Of a stretch of 64,000 nt of DNA, positions 21,035-32,779 are shown piece after piece. Under the pieces are notes generated by a model that searched no databases, had not been told where the DNA came from, and saw only the letters and a program-made list of their open reading frames with translations. Both the position numbers and the translations under genes were made by a program. This DNA is from Gautieria morchelliformis (Eukaryota > Basidiomycota > Agaricomycetes > Gomphales > Gomphaceae), in contig WHVA01000050.1 in assembly GCA_015179125.1 (NCBI GenBank), positions 124,001-188,000 on the forward strand, written 5' to 3'. Numbering within the stretch: the first letter of the stretch is position 1; each line of letters starts with the position of its first letter.

Positions 21035-23243
21035 CTACTGACTAGCCTGGCCTGAGAATGGTGCTGAAATGACCTCCCCGATCTCTGCATTCCACACACG
21101 AGTCGTGTTGTCATAAGACCCAGAGACAATGCGCTTGCCATCCTGCGAGAACGCCACTGATCTGACAATGTAGGTGTGGCCTTGGAATGGTGCTAAAATG
21201 AGTTCCCCGGCGTCTGCATTCCGCACATGGATCGTCTTGTCTGCAGACCCAGAGACGATGCGCTTACCATCGTGCGAGAACGCCACCGACAAGACATCGT
21301 CGGTGTGGCCTTGGAATGGTGCTGAAATGAGCTCCCTGGTGTCTGCATTCCACACATGGATTGTCTTGTCTGCAGACCCGGAGACAACGGGCTTGCCGTC
21401 GTACGAGAATGTCACCGACAATACCCAGTCGGTGTGGCCTTCAAATGGTGCTGAAATGAGCTCCCCGGTGTCTGCATTCCACACACGGATCGTCTCGTCT
21501 GATGACCCGGAGACGATGCGCTTGCTGTCCTGCGAGAACGCCACTGACCTGACCCAGTGGGTGTGGCCTTCGAATGGTGCTGAAATAAGCTCCCCGGTGT
21601 CTGCATTCCACACACGGATCGTCTTGTCATCAGACCCGGAGACGATGCGCTTGTCGTCCTGCGAGAACGCCACCGACCTGACGATGTCAGTGTGCCCTAC
21701 CAGAACGGTTTGAATACGTTGCCACGTTGCCACTTTCCCTGTCTCCATCCGGAGTAGTCGTGGAAATCGTGGGAGGTAAGTCTCGCATAGTTTCGACCTT
21801 TCAGGTGCAAACGGGAGCGCCGACAAATAGAGATGGGGAGCACTCTGAGAGATTGCAGCCCCAAACGCAGCTACAGAATTGCGAGTATCCGTTACGAATG
21901 CTGTCATGTCATTATCCTGAACTTCATTAGACCCCCGTCAGAGCTCATAACAACTTGGGCACTCACCTGACTCCAGTCCAGTATTGGCGAGAGCATTGCT
22001 GATGCATCGAATACCTTCTTAATCAGACTCAAAACTTCCAGCCAGTAGAGTAGCTTAGTCTCGAAAAACGCCATGACCTTTTCACCTATTCCGGCCGTAA
22101 AGGTGGTGGCGCGAACATGGTCCACCCAAAAACGGCAAGAGTAGGAAAGTTGTGATGATATATATTTCTTGGTCCGTGTCTCCAAGTCGACGACATCGTC
22201 GTTGTGCAGATGTGAAGTTTCAAGCTGACAAATGTTAAAACAAAGTTCATCCTTCATCACGCGCAGGGATGAGAACGCAAGGGTCCTTGTGTGAAGATGT
22301 ATCGATGTAGTAGGGTCCACTCCGGCCATCGTCCGTTAGAAAGTCACGAAACGAAGTGTGCAGCAGACGAATCGGGTCAGACTCCTGTGCGACACCGCTC
22401 AACAAAGATCCCATTGGCCCAACTATCAAATCCACCGCATAGCTCGATTCGGTTTCATCACACAACTTCTGGAGAGCAGAGATGGACAGGGGTTCTCTGA
22501 CTACCAGTATGCAGCGCATGACCTATCGGAATCGACGCACGATAACAGGGTTATCTCCCAATCTGAATATTTCGGTCAGTATGTTGAGATATAACCCATC
22601 TAACCGACTGAGGTGCATGTTCTGTGAAGTTGAAGCCAAAAGGGTATCCAGTTGCTCGGCAGGGTCATGACCTTGCATCCCATCTCCTTTGACAAACCGA
22701 CAAGCCGTGGACGCCCATTGAAAGTGACCTTCAGATTTCTCAACTAATAATTGACACCAGCCATTGCTGGGCCATTTACGCTCAAGGGACGTAATGTGGC
22801 CTAGTTGATCTTTCACAAATCGAGAGACGTCATCGGCAGGGTTCGGGTCAATATCCTTTAGGGACCTGGAAAGCACGTGCTTCTTCCCAAGAAGGGCGCC
22901 CTGGATGTCTTGTTCGGCACGGGAGGTGATGAGAACGCGAAAGTTAGGCGGCAGTTCTCCAGCTTCGTTGCCAAGGACAGACAAGAGAGCCTGGCGAGAT
23001 TCCCGGTCTCCGCTCTCATCCAATGCATCAATAACGATCACCGTTGGTCCGATGGTCGTTAGCCCATGGGCGGCGTCTAGAATGAACTTCTGGAACTGCA
23101 GACGAGGTGTGCGTGTGGTCCGAAGTGCTCTCTGCTCTGACACCACTTTCAACAACGATTCCTTGCGTTGTGGGTCCAGATCAGCCAGATCACGAGCAAT
23201 CGTGCTAAAGATATTGGCTGGGGCGCCTTCGGGACTATATTTA
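21035..23243 (-). pseudogene. NACHT-WD40 (STAND/NLR-like) gene, decayed
   Basis: Fungal STAND-type signalling ATPase on the minus strand. The NACHT part keeps the Walker B motif TVIVIDALDESGD (about 23.04 kb) and the sensor motif RVLITSRAE (about 22.93 kb). A winged-helix-like region with LLHTSFRDFLTD (about 22.35 kb) follows. An intron of about 50 bp (GTGAGT to TTCAG, about 21.92-21.97 kb) leads into six 43-residue WD40 repeats (21.04-21.72 kb), such as GHTDWVLSVTFSYDGK with ADKTIHVWNADT. Homology begins abruptly near 23243, so the Walker A segment and any N-terminal effector domain are missing. There is an in-frame stop near 22523 and a frame change near 22285. Such proteins sense non-self and trigger programmed responses in fungi; this copy looks inactive. 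The WD repeats are very alike, as in fast-evolving family members. Confidence 0.85.
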
Positions 23244-26056
23244 GATACACGCTATCATGACTGCTTCTGACCGGGGCGGCTAGATAAGGACAAGCGCTTA
23301 TCAGGAAGGCCCTGATAGCTTCTGCGATCAGATGCGATGATGGATCATGCCGATCACGTCAATCGCCTAAGTTCGCCATGTATAGAATCAAGTGATGTCA
23401 CATACATTACTAAGAATGCACGTGATATGATTCTTAGCACAGGTCACGATGAAAGTTTGGAGTATCACCGGGATATGTCCTCACTACCGGTATAACGTGA
23501 CAGATGGTTTCTTCGTCTTGCTGGATATCTCAATGCCATATCCCACGCGACGGAGTTGTTGAGTATCCAGTCCTTGCGTGTCCGTCTCCTCATGCTCAAA
23601 CGTACACTGGCTCTCAGAATGTGCTTTCCTGTTAAGATTCATGGTGTGGGCCATTCAAGATGTCATGGCGACAAGTTCGGGTTATTTGTCAGTTCTCACA
23701 CAATACCTGGACATCTGGGGCGTGGACCTCGTTTTGGAGTAGTTTGTAATTATGGCTTGGGTGCACCTGAACGCCATGGGACTGGGTACAAGTCAAACTG
23801 CCACGTCCAGGCCACCGCTACTGACCTCTTCAGCGACACTCGCATACGGTGATGCTGAGTCTCACTGCACAACATTCCTAGGTCCAGGTCAATGGATGGT
23901 TCCGTACCTCACCTTCAAGTTTTCCACTTGCTGGCACAGTGTGCAATCCTCTGTGTTCACATACAATTGCCGTGACATGACAGGGTTAGACCCACATCCA
24001 TGTGCTTAGTATCCTGAATGAAAGAAAACATTGCATTAGCCTAAGTCTTCAAGCACCAGGCTTGAGTCCAAGGACTTAGGGGCGGGAAACCGGTGTTTGT
24101 ACTTGTGCAGGAGACCGCAGCTGTGCAACAGGCATGAGAGTGAAACCGAATACCCAGAGAATTGGGAAAATATGGCCGTCGAACTTCATCCAATGCGCAA
24201 GAAAAATCTTGGTGTTTCAGAAACCAGTGTTGCTTACCTGCTGATACGATCTGACGGTCTTTCTTACTGTGGTGCAGAGACGCACGAGTAACAGGGTACA
24301 GATACAATTGCACCTGTTCCAACGATGAGATTGAAGTAATCGGATGGTTTGATGAGCACTGCGGCTTGCGGTGATAGTCCGTTCCCAAGTACGACAGCCA
24401 CCCTTGGGCATGAGAGCCAGAGAGCAGAGGCCTTGGACGTTGCCTCCGTTCAGAACAATCACTTAGGCGGCCTTGCAGGAGTGCTGCATGTGCACCCGCC
24501 GTTCTGCAAGCAGTGAGCAGAGGTCAGCCATAGACTGAGACACAAACGAGAGTACACCGCCAGCTTTCAGTGGGCTAGTTGAGAACAAGGTGAAATGGCC
24601 CCATAATTCCAGATAGCAGTGCAGCTTGTGCTCGAGTCATAAGACATAGAATCGGGCCTGATAGAGAAAGCATTATGGTCGTTAGTAAAGAGGTGGAGCG
24701 TCCTTAACACTGAAAATATCACGCCACGCCTTGGCTGCATACTGGTAAACTCCCTTCGAGACTAGGTGTTCATGAGTAGAAGCAGCTGCGTCCTGAGCAC
24801 AGCCAGACCTCTTGTATGAGACATATCGTTCGGAAATTGGCGTCAGTAGAAGGTCCCCTGAGACACCTCAAGGTTTTCCAGACATTATTTCGCTCAAGAG
24901 GGTAGCAACTCTCCGACTCGGATAAACGCAAGGGCGTTCCGTTTACTTCAAATGACCGCCAAACAACACACACACCAATATGTTATTATCCTAAGCGAAA
25001 AAAAAAGAAATCCCCGCATTAGGGTACGTTCGACGCAAGCCGTCAAACCCAGAGCTGTATCGGAAGACGTCAGTAAGTGCTCAGATGTTTGTACTTGTGC
25101 ATGCATGAGGATGAAGGGCCGCGTTTCTATCACCGAACACGTTAGAGAACCGCGCAATTATAATTCTACAACTTTTCTCATGGCGTCAAACATTCAAGCG
25201 GCTAGGGGGTAAGACGAAATCAGGTGTGGGAAAAAACTGCTGCTTACCTGGTGATACGCACAGATGATCTCTCTTGGAATGCATTTAGTTTTCGAGGACG
25301 GTGCAGGGCGCCGTGCACACTCGTAGTTGGGGATATGCTTCGCGGGGCGATCCGCTGGCAGGCGCCTGCGTGCGCCCACTCCCAGCTCCATCCATCGGGA
25401 GCTCATACGCCTTTTCCTTTATCTCCCCGCGCACGAAAGGGTTGCGCCAGAAAGCAAGTCAGGACCGGAGCTACTTACTACCGGCGCTTAGAAGCGACAG
25501 AAGCGGCAGCAAAGGAAGCACCCGGCGCCAAATTCCGATTGACCACAGCAGCGCGACAGGGACAGAAGCGCACCAACGCCAAGTTGCAAAGAGAAGGGAA
25601 GAAGCGACGAAGTGACGTCGCCAGGAACCCGAAGCCGAAGAAGATCAGGCTCACGTGGCCGCCATGCGCAGGGCAGAATTCACCGGAGAACGCCGATGGT
25701 CGAAGTGATCGCTCGGTGATAGATCAGGTATCACCGATGCTATGTATACCCATACGTCAAGCGCGCAGGCCACGTCACAAGGCACGCATCAGCTTATGAA
25801 GCAGAAGCCAAATATCGGCCACCGGCAGCGCCCGGTGCCGCCTTACCAACCATTCGGTAGTACGCAACCGGTGAATTATGTAAGAGTCATCAGAAAAATC
25901 TCGCAAATATCATAAAGGATTGTATTGATATTATAATATATGTCATCGCAATAAGTGCTGAAACGGCATACCTGACATTGTGACGATGGTATACCCAAAG
26001 GTTATGTCTTGCCATCGGGTACCATGGAGATTACTATGTGCCGGTGTTAAAACCAT
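23244..26056. other. Gene-poor stretch with a short diverged repeat pair
   Basis: No domain was recognised in 2.8 kb. The longest plus-strand frame (25224-25799, 191 codons) is basic and low-complexity. Two ~36-bp segments at about 24232-24268 and 25241-25277 share GCTTACCTG(C/G)TGATACG followed by a diverged GATCT-CTCTT part. They could be remnants of one duplicated element. Bases 25940-26056 flank the copia-C target. Confidence 0.4.
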
Positions 26057-26061
26057 GGGCC

Positions 26062-26281
26062 TGTTAGTAATCGGGACGATGACACCGCCGAGGCAGAGCC
26101 GGTACGCACTTAGCCGGAGGTTCGAGATCGCTCTCGACCCCGGGTTGCTGGTGCACCGGCATCGCATCGGCACAGCAGCTCGAAGAGATTGGTAATATAG
26201 GAACATCACATTTAGTATATAAGGACAGAAGATCTTGTATAGATCATAATAACAGACTATTATCTACTCCTTCGTTCCACA
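26062..26281 (+). repeat. Copia-C 5' LTR
   Basis: 220 bp, TGTTAG to TTCCACA, with a TATA-like TTAGTATATAAGG near 26213. Followed immediately by the tRNA-Met-type primer site. Confidence 0.93.
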
Positions 26282-29200
26282 GGTTATGGGCCCGGCCATA
26301 ACTAAACTATTACACATCTAGCTTGCTCCAACTACGCTCTATACTCCAACGACTCAATAACCGATCAACGATGTCGAGTAGCAACAACACGTACAAGATC
26401 GACCCCTTGAACGGGGATAATTACGCGGCGTGGCGCCGGCGGCTCGAGTGGATACTCGATGACTTAGATCTGTGGGACGTGGCTATCGGCAGGGAGACGG
26501 AACTGAGACCGGCAGATGCCGACAACGTCACTGCGACCGAGCAGCAGGAGATCGACGACTGGAGAAGGAAGGACAAGAAAGCTAGAAAAGAGATTTGCCT
26601 CAGAGTTGCCGATGAACAACTAGTTTACATCAATCAGACGATGTCTGCATTTGCTGTATGGACTAGTCTACAAGCTATATTCGAATCTAAGGGAGCAGTA
26701 GGAATTGTAAATCTACGAAGAGATTTCTTCCGGACGCTTGCCGAAGATGGCGCGAACATGGAGGAGCACGTACGCAAGCTCCGCGGTATTCAACAGGAAC
26801 TGAATGCGCGGGGACATTACATCAGTGACACCGAGTTCTCGAACACGTTGCTGACATCATTACCAGATTCTTGGTCGGCGTTTATTACGGCAGTAAACGC
26901 CAGTGGAGCCGGGACGACAGCTGATATATTAATAGCTCGGGTCCTCAATGAGGATCGAGCACGGAAAGCTGGATCGGCACGGCAGACGGCGCTTAAGGTG
27001 CAACAACGTCACAGGCCCAAGACAGATGACTCAGGAGCAACAAAGGGAAAGTGCTGAAATTGCGGCAAGAAGGGTCATTACGTGAAGGACTGTTGGGCAA
27101 AAGGTGGCGGCAAGGAGGGCCAAGCACCGAAATGGTTCAAATCAGGGAACAAAGAAACAGTCAAACAAGCAGAAGAAAAGGACTTCGCATTTGTATCTAA
27201 GGAGGTAGCATACAGTGCTATATCCGCATCCGACTGGCTAGCCGATTCAGCGGCAATAACACATATAGCTCGAAGCCGAAATGATTTCGCTAGCTATGCC
27301 GAGGAACCATCAGAAATTGAAGGAATTTCACCCGGCGCAGTACTACATACACAAGGCCGAGGCACTATATACATGGGATTCAAAATCGGCGCCAAGACGA
27401 ACATGATCGAACTACGTGACGTCAAGCATGCACCGGATGCGCCGAACAACCTTATCAGCGTAGGGTGTCTGACTGACAAGGGTAACACGGCCACACATTT
27501 TCAGGCACCGGCGTCGAATTCAAATCACGCGCCGGAGTTACCTTCGCACAGGGACAGAAGCACGGGCGGCTGTTCTGTATGAAGGCACAAGTCACTCGAT
27601 CAATCGAGGCACGGGACTTTGCCGCAGCGGCAAAGGGACGGTCATGGGACAAATGGCACAGGATACTAGGGCACGTCAATATGAACTCCATAAAATTGTT
27701 AAAGTCTAACGATCTAGTCACCGGACTTGAGATCGACGAGTCAACCGAGCCGAGCCAATGCAAAGCATGCATACAAGGCAACGGCATGTGGAGCCGTTCC
27801 CCAAAAGAGCCGAGGACACTGTTGATCAGGTCGGTGACCTAACAGTATCCGATGTATGGGGCCTGCCCAGACCGAGGGACCATCACGTGAAAAATACTTC
27901 TATTCTTTCACGGACATCAAATCTAGGTACACGGTCATTTATTTCGGAGCGCCAAAGATGAAGCACTCAAACACTTTGAGACATACAAGCATTCCTCGAG
28001 ACCCAAACAGGTCAGAAATGAAGAGGTTTCGCTCAGATAATGGAGGGGAATATGTCAATAAAAATTTCAAGGAATTTTGTGCAAAATATGGCATTATCAT
28101 GGAGACCACAGCCCATACTCCCAGCCCAGAATGGAATCGCCGAACGACTCAACCGGACCTTACTCAGCACGCACGGGCAATGATATTTGCCAAGAACCTG
28201 CCAAAAATACTCTGGCCCGAGGCCGTGGCTTACGCGTGCTATATCAAACACCGATCACCCACGCGAGCGCTTGGAGATGACGCAACACCGTTCCAGCACT
28301 ATTCGGCAAGAAGCCGAACATAGCACGTCTAGAGGAATTCGGGACAAATTGTTGGGTTATGGTGCCGGATCAACGTCGAGCCAAACTTGATCCAAAGGCA
28401 GAAGAGCATATATTCGTCGGAGTAGCAGAACATGCAAAAGCCTGGAGGTATTACAATAAAGCCTCAAAACATGTTCAAATTTCGAGAAATATTACATTCG
28501 ACGAAAACGACAACAACTCTACCCTATCCCAGATAACGACGATGACGACACGGCACCGCTCGAGGGGGAGCACTCACCGCACGAGCATGTGCCGGACCCG
28601 ATCACATCTACCCCACAGACGTCATCACCCCAGACAACACCCGTTCCTGATCCACCTGAACAAGCGCCAGCTCCACAGATTCGACGGAGCACGCGTATCA
28701 CTCAAAGACCAGATTATCGGAAACTGAATGATTCAGGACGCACCGAGCAGGTTTACATAACAGAGAAATCATCACTGAACCTGAGAATTACAGAGCGGCG
28801 GTATCACGTGATGATGCGCCGATCTGGGAGAAAGCGATGGAAATTGAGATGGATCAACACAAAACGTTAGGAACATGGGAATTAACAGAACTACCACCCG
28901 GACGAGTAGCTATCGGTTGCCGATGGGTATACGCCGTCAAAACACAACCGGATGGGCAATTCGATAAGGCTAAAGCAAGGGTTGTGGCCCAAGGATTCAC
29001 ACAGAGGCCAGGGATGGATTACTACGAGATAACTTCACCCGTGGTCAAATTCGATTCACTACGTGTTCTATTATCGATCGCAAACACACTCGATTGGGAA
29101 ATCGAAATGATGGATGTCAAAAGCGCCTACCTCAATTCAACTATAGATGAGGAGATCTACATGCGCCAGCCCGACGGATTTGATGATGGATCTGGACGTG

Positions 29201-30332
29201 TTCTAAGAATATACAGAGCGCTCTACGGACTCAAGCAATCGGGACGAGCTTGGCATCAGCGCTTACGCAAATTACTACTCGATCTCGGCTTCCATCAAAG
29301 CACAGCCGATGAATGCGTCTACATCAGACAAGATAAGGATTCAATTGAAGTCATATCAGTATATGTAGACGACTTCGGACTATTTGCTGATTCCAAAGGA
29401 GGGATGGTTAAGCTCAAGGGGGAGCTTCATGGAAAATTCCCTTCAACAGATTTAGGAGAAATGAAGAAAATCTTGGGAATTAGAGTTGAGAGGAATAGGG
29501 ATGAGGGAACACTGATCTTGTCACAAGGACATTACATCGACATCATACTCGACCGATTCAACATGGCTACGGCACATTCCGTATCTACACCTCTGCATAA
29601 AATGATCAAACTCATGACACCTATGGACTCAACAGGTCCAACTGCCAAAGTACCCTATGCTAAGGCGATCGGATCACTAATGTATGCAGCACTCAGCACG
29701 CGACCTGATTTGGCCTTTACCGTACAACATCTGAGCCAATTCACTACTACTTACGGAGCCGAGCACTGGACGGCAATCAAGCACGCGCTCAGGTACCTCA
29801 AAGGGTCACGTGACGACGGCATAACCTTCCGACGAGACGCTGGTCTCGAGCTCGAAATATTTGTCGACTTGGATTATGCTAATAGAAACGACGCACTGTC
29901 TATTAGTGGCTATGTAGCTATACTAGGGGGGGGAGCCATTGCATGGAGCTTGAAGAAGCAGCGAACGATCGCGCTATCTACTACGGAGGCCGAATACATG
30001 GCACTCACCGAGGGCGCCAAGCAATTAATCTGGCTGAGGCGTTTCATCGAGGAACTTGGAATCGATCAAACCCAGCCCATGTCACTTCGATCAGACAATC
30101 TAGGCGCCATTACACTATCGCATGACGCAACGTATCATGCGCGTACCAAACACATCAATGTCGCATATCATTTCATCCGTGAGAAAGTGGCCTCTCACGA
30201 GGCATCACTTACATACGTACCAACGAAGGAGAACGTAGCGGACATATTTACAAAGGGATTAGACATGCACCAACATAGGTATCTATTAGGGAAATTAGGA
30301 TTTTTCCGAAGGGACTTCTCGCTGAGGGGGAG

Positions 30333-30552
30333 TGTTAGTAATCGGGACGATGACACCGCCGAGGCAGAGCCGGTACGCACTTAGCCGGAGGTTTGAGATC
30401 GCTCTCGACCCCGGGTTGCTGGTGCACCGGCATCGCATCGGCACAGCAGCTCGAAGAGATTGGTAATATAGGAACATCACATTTAGTATATAAGGACAGA
30501 AGATCTTGTATAGATCATAATAACAGACTATTATCTACTCCTTCGTTCCACA
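30333..30552 (+). repeat. Copia-C 3' LTR
   Basis: 220 bp, one difference from the 5' LTR, preceded by a GAGGGGGAG polypurine tract and followed by the GGGCC target duplication. Confidence 0.93.
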
Positions 30553-30557
30553 GGGCC

Positions 30558-30922
30558 CCCATGACCTGCAACAATGGTGGCTCGCCATCACGATTATGAC
30601 CTCTGGTATCTCAATCACCAGCGCATAACCAGTTACCTGAAATCTAGATACCCTGATAACCAGTCCCCTAACATCTAGATACCCTGACGACCAGTCTCCT
30701 GACATCCAGATACCCTGATACTGGTGTCATTGCAAGCGGGGACCCACGAGGTACGATTATGGTGAGTTCCAGCAATAAAGTCCGTCCATCACTATTGGGT
30801 GACCAGCGGCCTGACACCGAGATACATATGCCAAATAATTGTATATAGCGAACTTCAAGAATATATAATATATAAAGTAGCCGCATTTACACCATACTAC
30901 AAGCGGTTGTGCCCATCCCTGC
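30558..30922. repeat. 31-bp tandem repeat and downstream flank of the DUF6698-like gene
   Basis: Three 31-bp units at 30627-30657, 30658-30688 and 30689-30719 share CCAG, then CCTGA or CCTAA, then ATCTAGATACCCTGA. The rest (30720-30922) is 3' flank of the DUF6698-like gene with no other feature seen. Confidence 0.8.
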
Positions 30923-32351
30923 CTACTCGGATGCTTCCAATTGCGCGAGCATCTTCCCATGCACAGTGTCTCCCTTCGGCTCATTATACTCATGCGCATT
31001 GGGAAAGATTTTTCTAATAAGGTGTCAGTTAATTATCAATGCACAAGCGGTTGACTTACCCTTTCCACCATCTCAACAGGGCTTTGTGTTGCTGGACCAT
31101 GCGCTCATCACCTAAGAGGTCCACGATGGAGCGATAAAAGCCGTGGTAGTCGAACCGTCCCAGATCGCCGCCGACATGGAACGTGCCTTGTGAGGATAAG
31201 CCAAAATGTACCTGTGGGGGCCCATGAGATTAAATCAGACCTCCCAGCAGAATACGCACCAAGGTCGCGATGTAGCTTATCGATGGGATTGAGATATCGG
31301 TCATGTTATTAAGCTGTGCATTGCCCTTCTTGGTCGCACGGGCGGATGTTCCCCTGCCATCGATGGCACTGGGGCCGATCATGACAGCGCGATATGCCTG
31401 CATCTCATCAAGTGAGCAATGGGAACATGAATAGAGTAAAAAATTATAGATACACGCACCCGGATGAGTATCTCGCTGCGCAAGAAACCAGACAATAAAT
31501 TATCAGGATTCACCTTGTCATCTTCATACAAGAACACGGGATAATCCTGGGGCCGGAAAGTTTCAACTCCTTCTTTGACGCGCCGGCGAAACCTAGATGT
31601 GTGTCAGTGATAGACATGGATATGCAATGACAGTACATACTCCTCATCCTTGTCCCACTCCTTGACTTTCTCAGCACTCACGAGGAGCCGCCCGATCTGA
31701 GGATGGTTGAAACCTCGGCTCTCCTTGTCGTTTGTCTTCAGAGCCGGGTGGAAGGAGCGGATGGATTGCATGAGGTCTTTGACGCGTTTGATGTCTTCAC
31801 CGCGGCCACAGGCACGTGCATTCTCCATCTGGCTCATCAAGTGTCATCGAGTATGCAATATTGCTTCAGGAAGTCAGGCACTTACAATAGTAGCTACCTC
31901 TTCAACACCATGCGTCCGAATTTCTTCTGAAAGACGAGGGCAGATCTTGACTAGTCGCTCGTATTGTCGCTGCGTGGTGCGCAAGCTAGAATACAAAATG
32001 ATCAATGAGTTCAGCGGCAAGAGGGGAAGAGTTACTAGGTATCATCAGCCTCGCCGTCAGATGCATCACGCCGGCCTTCGTTAATGATGAGTTCGAAGCG
32101 GCGCCACATTTCTACTGTGCGACCGAAATGTCGTGCTGGCCTCGAAAGTGGGTCGCGTTTCCTAGGAGCAAGCATTAGTGTATACAGAGTACATGGTAAT
32201 GTGATGCAAACGGTTTCTTGCGCGCCGTTCCCTCAGAATAGCTGGTGCGATACCTCTTGCGCGATGGTTCGTGTTCAGATTCGGAACCGGAAATGGGGCC
32301 AGTGCTGCCTCCAGACTCCGTCTGGCCCCGGTGACGTGACTGTCCCCCCAT
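30923..32351 (-). CDS. DUF6698-like protein, 8 exons, 341 aa
   Basis: Eight minus-strand exons (complement of 30923-31013, 31060-31211, 31260-31397, 31460-31592, 31641-31828, 31886-31985, 32036-32161, 32254-32351) total 1026 nt and read without interruption for 341 residues. All seven introns (46-92 bp) have GT and AG ends, and their phases agree, which strongly supports the model. The start (MGGQSRHRG) is the first ATG in frame. The N-terminus is polar and basic with EHEPSRKRKRDP. The middle holds MENARACGRGEDIKRVKDL and FLYEDDKVNPDNLLSGFLRS. The C-terminal part has LGRFDYHGFYRSIVDLL and LLRWWKGKIFP, which I recall as hallmarks of DUF6698, an agaricomycete family of unknown function. No catalytic motif or membrane segment is seen. 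It lies in the same orientation as the coiled-coil gene and the Plavaka gene. Family assignment is from memory of the signature. Confidence 0.8.
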
Positions 32352-32779
32352 ATGAGATCACTCGATGGGGAGGAGAGTCTCGTGCTGCTGCCATGGCTTG
32401 AAGACGCAGCAGTGGAATGCCGGGTTGGAGACGGTGAACTGGCCCCCTCGTATGCCGCGTGGAAGATTGTTGTGAGGAGCGCGAGGACCGATGCTTCAAG
32501 CGCGAGCTTGTTGATGAGGGCATTATGGGTCACAGTGAGGGGTTCAGGTATAAAGAGGGAGCCATGTCCTATGGCCGACGTGAGCCTTATAGGTCCTGGC
32601 ACACTGCGTCAAGTGACCCCCCGCATTGAACACTGCCCGCCGGGCAGTCACGGTGGCCGGTCTCGTGGCCTTGTCCTTGTCACCTGGCATGAAGGATATC
32701 TCATCAGTGAGGCTTTGAGGGGTGAGTGACTGTCTTGAAATTTCTTCGTCTCACCCACGACTCTTCATCGCTCAGCCTG
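32352..32779. other. Intergenic, no gene seen
   Basis: Lies between the DUF6698-like start and the coiled-coil stop, so it should hold the DUF6698-like promoter. A minus-strand open frame crosses it into the first exon in another phase and looks like a shadow. A short inverted repeat ACTGCCCG/CGGGCAGT with a 1-nt spacer sits near 32630. A CCAAT-like or TATA box could not be fixed. Confidence 0.4.

Larger units (their letters stand above)
26062..30552 (+). mobile_element. Copia-C, young but broken Ty1/copia element
   Basis: A 4.49-kb Ty1/copia element flanked by the target duplication GGGCC (26057-26061 and 30553-30557). LTRs are 26062-26281 and 30333-30552 (220 bp each, one difference), so insertion is very recent. 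The primer site GGTTATGGGCCCGG directly after the left LTR matches the anticodon-arm half of initiator tRNA-Met, the primer known for copia. The polypurine tract GAGGGGGAG precedes the right LTR. Parts in order: gag with zinc knuckle (26.3-27.1 kb), protease (27.2 kb), integrase (27.6-28.4 kb), and RT-RNase H (28.8-30.3 kb, YVDDFGLF and the ADIFTKGL tail). The coding region carries about five breaks, while RT-RNase H is long and open. It may have been copied in trans. Confidence 0.93.

Noticed and set aside
21174-21713. 179-codon plus-strand frame rich in WPWNGAEMSS repeats
   Set aside because: It is the exact antisense of the WD40 repeats, whose sense strand has clear domain motifs.
25238-25300. 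U1 snRNA-like 5' end (CTTACCTGG)
   Set aside because: Only the short splice-complementary core matches. The stem-loop sequences expected next are absent, and the second copy at 24.23 kb lacks them too.
25224-25799. 191-codon plus-strand frame as a possible gene
   Set aside because: Basic, low-complexity composition, no domain, no supporting introns; it begins inside the diverged repeat pair.
32627-32646. ACTGCCCG/CGGGCAGT inverted repeat as a Plavaka terminus
   Set aside because: Eight base pairs with no matching copy near 38.4 kb is too little to call a transposon end.
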